Part shown: positions 51,250 through 60,607 of the stretch, piece by piece
Layout of the letters: every line of letters begins with the position of its first letter
Position numbering within the stretch: the first letter of the stretch is position 1
Assembly: GCF_002283555.1 (NCBI RefSeq)
Contig: NZ_MVOI01000003.1
Coordinates: 1,166,798 to 1,230,797, forward strand
Length of the DNA stretch: 64,000 bases
Source of the DNA: Rubrivirga sp. SAORIC476
Lineage (GTDB): Bacteria > Bacteroidota > Rhodothermia > Rhodothermales > Rubricoccaceae
Reading direction: 5' to 3'
Notes under the pieces: generated by a model
What the model was told of the DNA's origin: nothing
Databases searched by the model: none
The model's input: the letters and a program-made list of their open reading frames with translations, nothing else
Program-made: the position numbers and the translations under genes

Positions 51250-52698
51250 ATGGCCGACCTCGACACGATCGTCTCCCTCTCGAAGCGCCGCGGCTTCCTC
51301 TTTCCGTCGTCCGAGATCTACGGCGGGCTGGGCGCCGTCTACGACTACGGCCCGCTGGGCGTCGAGCTGAAGCGCAACGTGCGCGAGCGGTGGTGGAACG
51401 CGATGGTCCGCGACCACGAGAACGTGGTCGGCCTGGACGCGGCCATCCTGATGCACCCGACTGTCTGGAAGGCCTCCGGCCACGTGGACGCGTTCTCGGA
51501 CCCGCTCATCGACGACCGCGCCTCGGGCCGCCGCTACCGCGCCGACCAGCTGATCGAGGGCGCCATCGCGAAGCTGGAGAAGAAGGGCCGCACCGACAAC
51601 GCCGCCGAGCTGCAGGCCCGCTTCGTGGAGGCGCTCAACGCCGACAACGCCGCCGCCGCGCTCGGCCAGATCATCCAGGACGAGGAGATTAAGGCGCCCG
51701 ACTCGGGCGCGTTCGACTGGACGGAGGTCCGCCAGTTCAACCTGATGTTCGAGACGGCCACGGGCGCCCTCGCCGAGGAGGCGTCCAAGCTGTACCTCCG
51801 CCCGGAGACGGCGCAGGGCATCTTCGTCCACTTCAAGGACGTCGCCGAGACGGCCCGACAGAGTGTCCCGTTCGGCATCGCCCAGATCGGCAAGGCGTTC
51901 CGCAACGAGATCGTCGCGCGCCAGTTCATCTTCCGGATGCGCGAGTTCGAGCAGATGGAGATGCAGTACTTCGTCGAGCCCGGCACCCAGATCGAGGCCT
52001 ACGAGGCGTGGGCCGAGAAGCGGATGGCGTGGCACGTCGGCAACGGCATCCGCCCCGAGAAGCTGCGCTGGCACGACCACGAGAAGCTGGCCCACTACGC
52101 CGACGCGGCCAAGGACGTGCAGTACGAGTTCGGCTTCGGCTGGAACGAGATCGAGGGCATCCACTCCCGGACCGACTTCGACCTGCGCCGCCACCAGGAG
52201 TTCAGCGGCAAGAAGCTCGAGTACTTCGACCAGCCCTCCAACTCGCGCTACATCCCGTTCGTCGTCGAGACCTCGGTCGGCCTCGACCGCACGATCCTGA
52301 TGGTCCTGTCCGACGCGTACCGCGACGAGGAGGTCACCAACGGCGACAAGACCGAGACGCGGACGGTCCTCAAGTTCCACCCGGCGCTGGCGCCGTTCAC
52401 GGCGGCCGTCTTCCCGCTCGTCAAGAAGGACGGGATGCCGGAGGTGGCCCACGCCGTCGAGGCCGACCTGCGCAAGCAGTTCAACGTGACCTACGACGAG
52501 AAGGGGGCCGTCGGCCGCCGCTACCGCCGCCAGGACGAGATCGGGACGCCGTTCTGCGTCACCGTCGACGGCGACTCGGTGAGCGAGGGCACGGTAACGA
52601 TCCGCGACCGCGACTCGATGGAGCAGGACCGCATCCCGGCCGAGAACGTGCGGCGCTACATCGAGGACAAGATCGAGGCCTGGACGCCGGGCGCGTAG
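51250..52698 (+). CDS. glyS: Glycyl-tRNA synthetase (alpha2, class II)
   Basis: A 482-residue single-chain glycyl-tRNA synthetase of the eukaryote/archaeal-like dimeric type, as used by Bacteroidota and many Gram-positives. It starts MADLDTIVSLSKRRGFLFPSSEIYGGLGAVYDYGPLGVELKRN. Class II motif 2 is visible at FGIAQIGKAFRNEI and FRMREFEQMEMQYFV, and motif 3 at VETSVGLDRTIL. The C-terminal anticodon-binding domain (KFHPALAPFTAAVFPLVKK...) ends EDKIEAWTPGA. The alpha/beta-type glyQS genes are not needed. It stands alone, divergent from the CIA30 gene. Confidence 0.97.
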   Translation: MADLDTIVSLSKRRGFLFPSSEIYGGLGAVYDYGPLGVELKRNVRERWWNAMVRDHENVVGLDAAILMHPTVWKASGHVDAFSDPLIDDRASGRRYRADQLIEGAIAKLEKKGRTDNAAELQARFVEALNADNAAAALGQIIQDEEIKAPDSGAFDWTEVRQFNLMFETATGALAEEASKLYLRPETAQGIFVHFKDVAETARQSVPFGIAQIGKAFRNEIVARQFIFRMREFEQMEMQYFVEPGTQIEAYEAWAEKRMAWHVGNGIRPEKLRWHDHEKLAHYADAAKDVQYEFGFGWNEIEGIHSRTDFDLRRHQEFSGKKLEYFDQPSNSRYIPFVVETSVGLDRTILMVLSDAYRDEEVTNGDKTETRTVLKFHPALAPFTAAVFPLVKKDGMPEVAHAVEADLRKQFNVTYDEKGAVGRRYRRQDEIGTPFCVTVDGDSVSEGTVTIRDRDSMEQDRIPAENVRRYIEDKIEAWTPGA

Positions 52699-52796
52699 CG
52701 GCCTCGGTGCGTCCGGAGGCGGACCGAGGGGGGGAGGGTGACACGACGCATGTCGTGCGTTTGCCTGACCTTGGGGACACACCCACCCCGCCTGCC

Positions 52797-53174
52797 ATGC
52801 TCTGGTCCATCCTCTCCGTCGTCGCTGGCTACGTCACCTGGACGGTCGTCTTCCTGGGCGGCAGCGCCGGGCTCCGCGCCGCGTTCGGCCTCGACGCCGA
52901 CGGCGCCACCTCGGACGTGGGCATCCTGCTGGCCTACCTCCTGCTGAGCGTCGTCGCCTCGCTGGCTGCCGGCGTGGCCACGGCGAAGCTCGCCCCCCGC
53001 CTCCCGATGCGGCACGTCTGGATCCTCGCCGCGCTGCTCCTCGCGACGGGCATCCCGGTCCAGATGACCTCCTGGGAACTCCTCCCGGCGTGGTACCACC
53101 TCATGTTTCTCGCCGCGCTCGTCCCGGTGACGGTGCTCGGCGGTCGCTGGCAGGCCGCACGCTCACGCGCGTGA
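52797..53174 (+). CDS. Small four-TM membrane protein of unknown function
   Basis: A 125-residue protein with four predicted membrane segments (about 4-29, 41-65, 74-92 and 97-118). The start is at the ATG after a C-rich leader; the upstream open frame overlaps glyS. I recognise no family. Its last 12 bases overlap the converging SGNH hydrolase gene. Confidence 0.65.
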   Translation: MLWSILSVVAGYVTWTVVFLGGSAGLRAAFGLDADGATSDVGILLAYLLLSVVASLAAGVATAKLAPRLPMRHVWILAALLLATGIPVQMTSWELLPAWYHLMFLAALVPVTVLGGRWQAARSRA

Positions 53175-53897
53175 GTCGGCGTCCCACGCCGCGACGGCCC
53201 GCCGCGCCCACTCGGCGTAGACGCGCGGGCCGGGGTGGAAGCCATCGGGGGCCATGACCTCGGCGACGGTGACCGCGCCCTCACGGAGCGGCCCGTCGTC
53301 GGACGCGCCCGTGGGGACGTACACGACGCCGGGCGCTGCGTCCGCCCAGGCCTTCAGGGCGGCGTCGAAGCGGTCGCGCTGGCGGGCGATGACGAACCGC
53401 ATCGGCTGGGGGAGCGCCGGGAAACCGCCGACGGGCGCGAGACCGGACACGACGACGGTGGTCGCCGCGAAGCGCGTCTGGAGATCGGCCACGAGCGACC
53501 GGTAGCCGTCGAGCCACGCGCCGAGGTCGGCGCCCGCGATCACGTCATTGAGGCCGACCGACACGACCGCGAGGTCGACCGCCGTGGGCGGCTGCTTCGC
53601 GACGAAGGCGGCCGTCTTCGGGACCGTCGAGCCGAAACGTGCGAAGTGCGTCCACGTGACCGTGCGCGACGCCGCGAGGCGCGCGACGAGTTGGCCGAGG
53701 AGTGCGTCCTCCTGCCGGTCGGCGCCATACCCGGCCGCGGACGAGTCGCCGACGACGAGCAGGTGGAGCGGGGGGCCCTCGCCGCGCGGCCCGGGCGCGA
53801 GGGCGGCTGGAGCGTCCAGCCGCGGCATTCGGGCGAACATCCGCCTCCCCTGGACGAGGAGCATGGGAGCGAGGAGCGTGCGGAGGAGATCGGGCAT
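53163..53897 (-). CDS. SGNH/GDSL-family hydrolase
   Basis: A 244-residue esterase-like protein. Block I is GDSSAAGYG at 50-58 (nucleophile Ser52), the oxyanion Asn is in VSVGLNDV near 117, and block V DGFHP near 218 supplies the Asp/His pair. An N-terminal amphipathic or membrane-associating stretch precedes it (MPDLLRTLLAPMLLVQGRRM), not a clear signal peptide. The substrate is unknown; short-chain esters or acylated sugars are typical. Confidence 0.85.
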   Translation of the reverse strand: MPDLLRTLLAPMLLVQGRRMFARMPRLDAPAALAPGPRGEGPPLHLLVVGDSSAAGYGADRQEDALLGQLVARLAASRTVTWTHFARFGSTVPKTAAFVAKQPPTAVDLAVVSVGLNDVIAGADLGAWLDGYRSLVADLQTRFAATTVVVSGLAPVGGFPALPQPMRFVIARQRDRFDAALKAWADAAPGVVYVPTGASDDGPLREGAVTVAEVMAPDGFHPGPRVYAEWARRAVAAWDADSRA

Positions 53898-53935
53898 GGC
53901 GCCTCTACTCCGCGCGGCCGCCCCGGCTCCATCCG

Positions 53936-53949
53936 CCTCGGCGCCGAGG
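53936..53949. terminator. CCTCGGCGCCGAGG palindrome
   Basis: A 14-base palindrome just downstream of the minus-strand stop at 53959. It carries the same CCTCGG core found at other gene ends. Hairpin formation would need a small loop at its centre. Confidence 0.4.
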
Positions 53950-53958
53950 TGGGTGAGG

Positions 53959-55029
53959 TCAGTCGGCGGGCAGCACGTACTCGGCCGGGACGAGGTCGGC
54001 CAGCCGCTCGAAGGCGAGGTGGCCCGAGACCGAGACGGCGAACGGGTCCTCGGGCGTGCCCTGCGGGTCGATCCGCGCCCGGCTCCCGTCCACGAACACC
54101 GACGACCGCTGGACCGGGTCCGGGCGGCGCCGGGGCTCGCGGAACCAGTCCGACCGGAGGTAGGCCGCCTCCTCGGGCTCGCCGGAGTACGTCACGTCCA
54201 GCCGTCCGCGGACGTGGAGCGTGGCCCAGCCGTCTGCGTCCACCTCGATCAGCCAGTCCGGGTTGGCGCGGACGACAGGCCACGCGCCGTACGTGTCCTC
54301 GCGGGCCAGGTCGAGCCCGAAGCCGTCGGCCTCGGTGGCGCCCGCCATGAGCGACTGGAGGAGGTGACGGAGCGAGCCCCGGAAGGCGCGGGCGCGGGCG
54401 GCGGCCCACCGCTCGGCCTCGGCGTCGGAGGCGGGCACGAGGGCCTCGAACCGCTCGTCGCCGTCGTAGCGGACGCTCGTCGCGCTGGCCTCGAAGGCGT
54501 GGAGGTCGTACGTCAGCCGGTACCCCAGCGCCCGGTTCTCGATGACGAGCGGCGCGCGGGCCTCCGCCATCAGCGAGCCCCAGCTCGTCCGGAAGTCGAG
54601 CACCTCGGGGTTGAGGATGCGCGTGGAGTCGGCGTTCTCGGACTCACCGATGAGGGTCCGGCGGAATCGCTCCAGGCGCTCGGCCCATCGGCCGTCACGA
54701 CGCGCCTCGACGGCGACGGCGCCGAGGGCCTGTGTCGTCGGTGCCAGCGTGAGGACCACCGTGAGCGTATCGCCCGGACCCAGCCGAAGCTCGTGGACCT
54801 CGGGTGTGAAGCCCACCATCGACCCGACGAGGCGGACCGCGCCCGGCGGAATACCGGTGAGCCGGTACGCGCCGTCGGGCTGCGACGAGGTGCCCCGAGC
54901 GGTGCCGGAGAGGTAGACGCTCGCCCCTGGCAGCGGCGCCCCGTCGGCATCGCGGACCGTCCCCAGGAGGACGGCAGGTTGGGCGAGGGCCGGAACGGCC
55001 AGAAGGGCGAAGAGGACGAGCGCGCGCAC
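53959..55029 (-). CDS. Exported carboxypeptidase-like regulatory-domain protein
   Basis: A 356-residue exported protein from a GTG at 55029 (signal peptide MRALVLFALLAVPALAQ). A TTG at 55065, overlapping the upstream stop, is an alternative that adds 12 residues. An N-terminal CarboxypepD_reg-like domain (VLLGTVRDADGAPLPGASVYLSGTARGTSSQPDGAYRLTGIPPG) comes first, then a 240-residue domain seen in Bacteroidota proteins that resemble TonB-dependent-receptor N-termini but lack a barrel. Role unknown. It follows the CoA-transferase gene with no gap. Confidence 0.75.
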   Translation of the reverse strand: MRALVLFALLAVPALAQPAVLLGTVRDADGAPLPGASVYLSGTARGTSSQPDGAYRLTGIPPGAVRLVGSMVGFTPEVHELRLGPGDTLTVVLTLAPTTQALGAVAVEARRDGRWAERLERFRRTLIGESENADSTRILNPEVLDFRTSWGSLMAEARAPLVIENRALGYRLTYDLHAFEASATSVRYDGDERFEALVPASDAEAERWAAARARAFRGSLRHLLQSLMAGATEADGFGLDLAREDTYGAWPVVRANPDWLIEVDADGWATLHVRGRLDVTYSGEPEEAAYLRSDWFREPRRRPDPVQRSSVFVDGSRARIDPQGTPEDPFAVSVSGHLAFERLADLVPAEYVLPAD

Positions 55030-55061
55030 GCGAGACAGTCTGCGACCGGAGCCCCGCGGCG

Positions 55062-56219
55062 TCAAGGCCCTCCGCCGGGTCCTGCGAGCGGGTCGACCTC
55101 GGCACTGGAGAGACCGAGGGCGGCGAGGACCGCCTGTGTGTCGGCCCCCAGGCGCGGGGGCGGCGTCAGGGCCCGCCCCTCCTCCGTCGCGACCGTGCGG
55201 ACGGCCGCGTGGCCCGCGCCGTCGTCCACCACGAGACGGGCGGCTTCGGGCTGCACGAACACCTCCGGAACGGAACGGACGGCTCCCGCGGGGACGCCCC
55301 GCTCGGCCAGCGTCGCCAGGAGCGCGTCCCGCTCCTGTCCGGCGAGGGCCTCGGTGAGCACGGCGTCGAGTGCAGCCCGGTGGCGGACCCGGCCCGCGTT
55401 GGTGACGAACCGCGCGTCGGTAGCGAGGTCCTCCCGGCCGACGGCCTCGACCAGCGCCGCGAACTGGCGGTCCGTGCCGACGGCCAGCACGATGGCACCG
55501 GTCGCGGTCGGGTACGGGGTGCCGTAGGGCGCGATGTTCGGGTGCGCCGAGCCCATCCGCTGCGGCGCCACGCCCGCCGTCAGCCAGTTGGCAGCCTGGT
55601 TGGCGAGCGACGACACCGCCGCGCCGAGCAGCGACACGCGGACGGTCGCGCCCTCGCCGGTCCGCTCGCGTGCCAGCAACGCCACGAGCGCGGCCTCCTT
55701 GAGTTGGTGCGCCGCCAGCACGTCCACGAGGGCGACGGGCATCTTCGTGGGCGGGCCGTCCGCGGCGCCGTTGAGCGCCATGAACCCGGCCTCGGCCTGG
55801 ATCACGGCGTCGTAGCCGGTGCGGAGGTCATCGGCGCCGTAGCCATCCACCTCGACCACGACGAGGCGCGGGTTGACCGCGCGGAGCGTGTCCGCATCGG
55901 CCCCGAGGCGGGCCGAGGCACCGGGGCGAAACGACGACACGACGAGGTCGGCCGTCGCCACCAACCGGTGCAGCGCGTCCCGGCCCGCCTCGGTGGTCAG
56001 GTCGAGGGTGACGGACTGCTTGCCCCAGTTGACGGCGCAGAAGTAGGCGGGCCGATCGTCTGCCGAGTCCTCGGTCGCGAGGTGCCAGCGCCGCGTCACG
56101 TCGCCCTGCGGCGCCTCCACCTTGACGACGCGCGCGCCGTGCTCAGCGAAGAACATCCCGACGCTCGGCCCCGCGAGGACGCTCGCCAGTTCGACGACGA
56201 GGAGATCAGAGAGAGGCAT
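55062..56219 (-). CDS. CaiB/BaiF-family CoA-transferase
   Basis: A 385-residue family III CoA-transferase. The start MPLSDLLVVELASVLAGPSVGMFFAEHGARVVKVEAPQGD is diagnostic. VNPRLVVVEVDGYGADD and GYDAVIQAEAGFMALNG follow, with the catalytic Asp expected in the segment around VALVDVLAAHQLKEAALVALL near residue 168. The family moves CoA between acids such as formate/oxalate, carnitine or bile acids; the substrate cannot be told here. The next gene downstream begins at or just after its stop, so cotranscription is likely. Confidence 0.88.
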   Translation of the reverse strand: MPLSDLLVVELASVLAGPSVGMFFAEHGARVVKVEAPQGDVTRRWHLATEDSADDRPAYFCAVNWGKQSVTLDLTTEAGRDALHRLVATADLVVSSFRPGASARLGADADTLRAVNPRLVVVEVDGYGADDLRTGYDAVIQAEAGFMALNGAADGPPTKMPVALVDVLAAHQLKEAALVALLARERTGEGATVRVSLLGAAVSSLANQAANWLTAGVAPQRMGSAHPNIAPYGTPYPTATGAIVLAVGTDRQFAALVEAVGREDLATDARFVTNAGRVRHRAALDAVLTEALAGQERDALLATLAERGVPAGAVRSVPEVFVQPEAARLVVDDGAGHAAVRTVATEEGRALTPPPRLGADTQAVLAALGLSSAEVDPLAGPGGGP

Positions 56220-56226
56220 CAGAGTC

Positions 56227-56256
56227 GGTAGAGGCGTCGTGCGATACGCCCCTACC
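56227..56256. repeat. 30-bp palindrome, copy 2 (REP-like)
   Basis: A related copy of the element at 5900-5929 with 25 of 30 identical bases. The right arm ATACGCCCCTACC is identical; the left arm is GGTAGAGGCGTCG. It lies between the AKR stop (56314) and the CoA-transferase start (56219). The left-arm changes weaken the stem. Confidence 0.7.
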
Positions 56257-56282
56257 GATCCCCCGGGATCCGTGCCACCCTC

Positions 56283-56308
56283 GATCGGGACACTCTGGCG
56301 TCCCGGTC
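56283..56308 (-). terminator. Hairpin after the aldo/keto reductase gene
   Basis: GATCGGGAC (56283-56291) pairs with 56300-56308 at 8 of 9 positions around an 8-base loop, just downstream of the minus-strand stop at 56314. Confidence 0.5.
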
Positions 56309-56313
56309 GGAGG

Positions 56314-57198
56314 TCACGCCGCTTGCCCGGCAGCCTCGTCCAACGCCTCGAACAGTTCGTCCGACAGCTCCAGTTCGGCGGCGGCCGTGTTTTCCTCCAG
56401 GTGCGCCACGCTGGACGTGCCCGGGATGGGCAGCATCACCGGCGACCGCTTGAGGAGCCACGCCAGCGCAACCTGGCTGTGCGACGCGCCGAGCTGCTGG
56501 GCAGCCTCCTCCAGGATGTCGCTGTCGGACAGCTTCCCGGCGTTGAGCGGGTACCACGGGATGAAGCCGATGCCCTCGGCCTCGCAGAAGTCGAGCACGT
56601 CCTCGGACTTGCGCGTCCCGAGGTTGTACTCGTTCTGGACCGTGGCGACCGTCAGCCCGGCGTCCTGCGCGGCCTTGATCTCGTCCACGGAGACCTCGGA
56701 GAGGCCGACGAGGCGAACCCAGCCCTCGTCCTGGAACTCCTTGAGGACCGCGAACTGGTCGGCCCGGTCCACCTCGGGGTCGATGCGGTGAAGCTGATAC
56801 AGGTCGATCGTGTCGACGCCCAGACGGCGCATCGACATCTGGACGGCCTGGCGGAGGTAGTCGGGCTTGCCGAGAAGGCGCCAATCGCCGGGGCCCGTGC
56901 GGAGCAGGCCGCCCTTGGTCGCGATCACGGTGTCGCCGTACGGGTGCAGCGCCTCGCGGATCAGGTCCTCCGACACGAACGGCCCGTAGCTGTCGGCCGT
57001 GTCGATGAAGTCGATGCCCAGCTCGACGGCGCGCTGGAGGACGCGGATCGACGCGTCGTGACTCTCGGGCGGGCCCCAGATGCCGTCGCCGGTGATGCGC
57101 ATGGCCCCGTAGCCGAGGCGGCGGACGGTGAGCCCGTCGCCGAGGTCGAAGGTGCCGGAGGCGTGGGCGGGCGTGTCGGAGGTGGCGATGTACGGCAT
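56314..57198 (-). CDS. Aldo/keto reductase
   Basis: A 294-residue NADPH-type aldo/keto reductase. Tetrad residues are visible: Asp and Tyr in [21 protein letters not shown] near 54-62, Lys in VIATKGGLL near 85 and His in YQLHRIDPE near 122. [24 protein letters not shown] and the late [15 protein letters not shown] are family features. It belongs to the bacterial AKR13-like oxidoreductases with unknown carbonyl substrate. A metal-receptor gene lies 79 bases upstream on the same strand. Confidence 0.92.
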   Translation of the reverse strand: MPYIATSDTPAHASGTFDLGDGLTVRRLGYGAMRITGDGIWGPPESHDASIRVLQRAVELGIDFIDTADSYGPFVSEDLIREALHPYGDTVIATKGGLLRTGPGDWRLLGKPDYLRQAVQMSMRRLGVDTIDLYQLHRIDPEVDRADQFAVLKEFQDEGWVRLVGLSEVSVDEIKAAQDAGLTVATVQNEYNLGTRKSEDVLDFCEAEGIGFIPWYPLNAGKLSDSDILEEAAQQLGASHSQVALAWLLKRSPVMLPIPGTSSVAHLEENTAAAELELSDELFEALDEAAGQAA

Positions 57199-57277
57199 GG
57201 ATCGGAGAGGAAAAGAGAGAGGGACCGATTGGATCGACGCCCGGTGGCTCCCGTTCCGCGAAAATGCCGCCCAGCGC

Positions 57278-58075
57278 TCAGCCCACCAGGTGCCCGCGGA
57301 GCGACGCGAGGACGCCCGGCGTGTGGCGGAGCCGGCTCCCGTACCACGAGAACGCCTCGCCGTCGGCCAGCACGATGCGGGCCCCGGGGGCGAGCGCCTG
57401 CACCTCGGCGATGTGCGCGGCGGAGAACGGGTATGGCTCGGAGGAGAGCAACACCACGTCCGGAGCGAGGGCGCGGATCTCGTCGTCGGAGAGCGCCGGG
57501 TAGCGGGCGCGGTCGGCGGCGACGTTGGCGAGCCCGGCGCGGTCCATCACGTCCGACACGAACGAGTCGCCGCCGACGGTCATCCAGGGGTCGCGCCAGA
57601 TGAGGTAGAGCGTGCGGAGGGGCTCCGCCTCGGCGCCGAGGTGGGCGAACCCGCCCGCGATCTCGGTCGCCAACGCCTCCGCCTCGGGCACCCGGCCGAC
57701 CAGCCGACCGACGCCCCGGATCATGGCGAGGGCGCCGTCCACGTCGGCCACGTCGGTGACGTAGACCGGCACGCCTTCGGCGGCGACGGCCTCGATCTCC
57801 TCGCGCGGGTTCTCCTCCTTGTTGGCGATCACGAGGTCCGGCGCCAGCCCCACCAGCCGCGGCACGTTGACCGTCTTCGTCCCCCCGACGATCGTCTTGG
57901 CCGCCTTCCAGCCGTCGGGATGGACGCAGAAGCGCGTCAGGCCGACCACCTCGGCGTCGAGCCCGAGGTCGGCGAGGAGTTCGGTCTGGGAGGGCACGAG
58001 GGAGACGATCCGCCGGGGCGGCGCGTCCAGGCGGACGGAGCGCCCGAGGGCATCCGGGGCGTCGAAGAACGGCAT
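57278..58075 (-). CDS. BtuF-like helical-backbone metal-receptor protein without signal peptide
   Basis: A 265-residue protein of the BtuF/FhuD periplasmic-binding fold: [31 protein letters not shown] at 23-53, [24 protein letters not shown] near 64-87, the backbone-helix region, and [12 protein letters not shown] near 209. Relatives bind cobalamin or iron-siderophore for ABC importers. This start ([16 protein letters not shown]) has no export signal; the longer frame to 58153 also lacks a hydrophobic segment. No permease or ATPase gene is near. It may be a cytoplasmic cobalamin-binding relative or use a distant transporter. Confidence 0.8.
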   Translation of the reverse strand: MPFFDAPDALGRSVRLDAPPRRIVSLVPSQTELLADLGLDAEVVGLTRFCVHPDGWKAAKTIVGGTKTVNVPRLVGLAPDLVIANKEENPREEIEAVAAEGVPVYVTDVADVDGALAMIRGVGRLVGRVPEAEALATEIAGGFAHLGAEAEPLRTLYLIWRDPWMTVGGDSFVSDVMDRAGLANVAADRARYPALSDDEIRALAPDVVLLSSEPYPFSAAHIAEVQALAPGARIVLADGEAFSWYGSRLRHTPGVLASLRGHLVG

Positions 58076-58159
58076 GGGCGTGGTGGTGGGGCCTCCCTGC
58101 CACTCCGCGCCTCGGCCTCGGGTTGCGCCTTCGCCCGATTCACAAGCGATCACCGCGGC

Positions 58160-59644
58160 TCACGCGCCCAGTGCGGCGGTCAGCTTGCCCACCAGGCCAT
58201 CGAAGGAACCGTTCGACATCACGAGGGCGAGATCGTCGTCGCGGAGGTCCGCCAGCAGGTCCGGCAGCAGCGCCTCCGCCGACGGGTAGGCCGAGGCCGG
58301 GGTGCCCGCCTCGGTGATGGACCGGGCGACCCGGTCGGCGTCCAGGAAGTCGGCCGGGTCGTCGTTGTGGCGGAGGGGCGGCGTGGACAGGAAGACGGCA
58401 TCGGCGGCGGTGAGCGCCTCGGCGTAGGGCGCCTCGAAGGCCGCGCGGCGACTGGAGTTGGAGCGCGGCTCGAAGACGGCCACCACGCGACGCCCCGGCC
58501 AGCGCTCCCGCACACCCCGGATGGTGGCGTCCACGGCCGTCGGGTGGTGCGCGAAGTCATCCACGACCAGCACACGGCCGTCGTGAACGACCTCCTGGCG
58601 CCGCTTCATCCCGCGGAACGTAGCCAGTCCGGAGGCGACCTGGGCGGGCGTGGCCCCGGCATCGAGCGCGACGGCGGCGACGGCCAGCGCGTTGAGCGCG
58701 TTGTAGCGCCCGCCCATCGGCAGCCGCACGTCGGCGACGGCCTCGCCGTGGACGACCAGCGCGAACGTCTGCCCGCCTGGCACCGGCGTCAGGTCACGCG
58801 CGGCGACGTCGAACGAGAGGCCGTCCGGCTCCTTCCCCTCCTGGCCGTAGAGGCGGACGCGCGCCCACGTCCGCTTCGCCAGCTTGCGGACCTCCGCGTC
58901 CTCGCCGTTGAGGACCAGCAGGCCGTCCGGCGGGGGCAGCGCGGCGAAGGCGTGGAAGGCGCGCTTGTACTCCGCCCAGTCAGCGTAGATGTCGGCGTGG
59001 TCGAACTCCAGGCTGGTCACGATCGCCCGATGCGGGCGATACAGGATCATCTTGGGCCGCTTGTCGAAGTAGGCCGCGTCGTACTCGTCGCCCTCGACGC
59101 AGAACACCGGCCCGGTACCCGTCCCCGCGGTCCGCTCCTCGCCCACGATCACGCCGCCGACGAGGAAGCCGGGGTCGAGGTCGGCCTCGCGGAGGACGTG
59201 CGTGAGCAGTCCCGTGGTCGTCGTCTTGCCGTGCGTGCCCGCGACGACGGCAGGCTGGCGGCGGCTCAGGAACAGGTGCGCGAGGGCCTCCGGCAGCGAC
59301 GCCTGCGTCAGCCCGCGCTCGCGCGCCACGGCGGCCTCCGGGTGGGTCGGGACGCACGCGTTGCCCACGACGACCAGGTCGGGCGCGGGGTCGAGGTGGG
59401 CGGGGTCGTAGCCCTCGTGGATCGGGATGCCGGCCGCCGCGAGTCGGGTCGACATGGGCGGGTAGGCCGCCTCGTCGCTGCCGCGGACGGTGTAGCCCGC
59501 CTCGGCGAGCAGTTCGGCGAGAGCGCCCATGCCCTTGCCGCAGATCCCGATCAGGTACACGTCCCGGATGGCCTCCGGCGGAGGCAGCGGAGGACGGTCG
59601 AACACGCGGAGGTCCGCGTCGGCGAAGTCTTCGAGTCGGCGCAT
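58160..59644 (-). CDS. mpl: UDP-N-acetylmuramate:L-alanyl-gamma-D-glutamyl-meso-diaminopimelate ligase
   Basis: A 494-residue Mur-family ligase that attaches recycled tripeptide to UDP-MurNAc during peptidoglycan recycling. The N-terminal Rossmann part (VYLIGICGKGMGALAELLAEAGYTVRGSD near 28-56) reads GxCGxGMG as in Mpl rather than MurC. GTHGKTTTTGLL near 137-148 is the ATP loop; EGDEYDAAYFDKRPK and DFAHHPTAV are diagnostic. The longer upstream frame has no homology, so the start is the ATG at 59644. MurC is the main alternative, but the CFVEGDEYD-type and N-terminal features favour Mpl. Confidence 0.9.
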   Translation of the reverse strand: MRRLEDFADADLRVFDRPPLPPPEAIRDVYLIGICGKGMGALAELLAEAGYTVRGSDEAAYPPMSTRLAAAGIPIHEGYDPAHLDPAPDLVVVGNACVPTHPEAAVARERGLTQASLPEALAHLFLSRRQPAVVAGTHGKTTTTGLLTHVLREADLDPGFLVGGVIVGEERTAGTGTGPVFCVEGDEYDAAYFDKRPKMILYRPHRAIVTSLEFDHADIYADWAEYKRAFHAFAALPPPDGLLVLNGEDAEVRKLAKRTWARVRLYGQEGKEPDGLSFDVAARDLTPVPGGQTFALVVHGEAVADVRLPMGGRYNALNALAVAAVALDAGATPAQVASGLATFRGMKRRQEVVHDGRVLVVDDFAHHPTAVDATIRGVRERWPGRRVVAVFEPRSNSSRRAAFEAPYAEALTAADAVFLSTPPLRHNDDPADFLDADRVARSITEAGTPASAYPSAEALLPDLLADLRDDDLALVMSNGSFDGLVGKLTAALGA

Positions 59645-59703
59645 GGCGGATGCTACCGCCGTTGTCCCCGCAGCGTCCACGCGGAAACGATGGACGCGGC
59701 GCG

Positions 59704-60588
59704 CTACCGCGCGTGGAGCCGAGCCACGCGCCGCTCCCGATAGGACGATATCGTCCGCAGCATCTCGTTCGCCTTCGCCAGCCGCTGCCGGTCGGCGAAC
59801 ATGTACACCGACACGCCCTCCCGTATCACCGTCACCAACCCGGACTTCACCAGGCGGTAGTAGAAGCGCGGGATCAGGAGACCCGGAACGAGCAGGACTG
59901 CGAACACGAACATCGCGAACAGCGGCTCGAACACGAAGAAGGGCGAGGCGACAGAGAGCGCGAGCAGCACGTACAGTCCGAACACGACGTAGAGCATCCA
60001 GATCGCCGGCTGGTGGACGACCGTGCTGTTGATCTCGTCCAGGTACCCGTCCTGGTAGAGCAACTCGCCGAAGGAACCGGACCGGATGGTCGCGACGCGC
60101 CGGTCGGTGACGCACCCGAAGCTGTCTGTGGCGAACAGGAAGCCCATCTTCCCCAGGTAGGCCGCCGTGAGAACCTGCTCGTCCTCGTCGACGAACTGAC
60201 GGAACATGGTTTCGAGCGCCGCCTCCTCACCCCGACGGGCACGGCTCAGGAGCGACCCGGAGACCGACGGGCCACTGCTGGCGCCGGGCACGGCCGGACG
60301 CGGAGACTCATAGGACGGCGACGGACCGGGGGACGGGCCAGGCCGCGGCGGCGGGACGACGGGCGGCGGGGTCGCATCGGCCGCCTCAGGCCGCGACCGG
60401 AGCACCGTGTCGTCGGTGTCGGCCGGAGCCCATCGCTCGGGCGGCGGCGGAGCTGCTCCTGGAGACGTCCAGAGGGCGTCCGCGGCACGCGACGCGCTGG
60501 ACGGCACGGCGGGAGCCTGCTTCTGTCCGCAGTGAGGGCAGAACGCGGCGTCCGGCCGGAGGGCCCCGTGGCAGGTCGTACAAGTCAT
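59704..60588 (-). CDS. Zinc-ribbon membrane protein with bacterial PH-like domain
   Basis: A 294-residue protein. Residues 3-20 form a CxxC-x10-CxxC zinc ribbon (MTCTTCHGALRPDAAFCPHC). A Pro-rich linker runs to about 110. A PH-like domain follows (AAYLGKMGFLFATDSFGCVTDRRVATIRSGSFGELLYQDGYLDEINSTVV), then two adjacent hydrophobic segments (IWMLYVVFGLYVLLALSVA and LFAMFVFAVLLVPGLLIP) and the bPH-like end SGLVTVIREGVSVYMFADRQRLAKANEMLRTI. A membrane-associated protein with a cytoplasmic zinc ribbon; function unknown. It sits in a cluster with the SH3 and TIR genes. Confidence 0.75.
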   Translation of the reverse strand: MTCTTCHGALRPDAAFCPHCGQKQAPAVPSSASRAADALWTSPGAAPPPPERWAPADTDDTVLRSRPEAADATPPPVVPPPRPGPSPGPSPSYESPRPAVPGASSGPSVSGSLLSRARRGEEAALETMFRQFVDEDEQVLTAAYLGKMGFLFATDSFGCVTDRRVATIRSGSFGELLYQDGYLDEINSTVVHQPAIWMLYVVFGLYVLLALSVASPFFVFEPLFAMFVFAVLLVPGLLIPRFYYRLVKSGLVTVIREGVSVYMFADRQRLAKANEMLRTISSYRERRVARLHAR

Positions 60589-60607
60589 GGATGCGTGGGA
60601 CTCAGGG

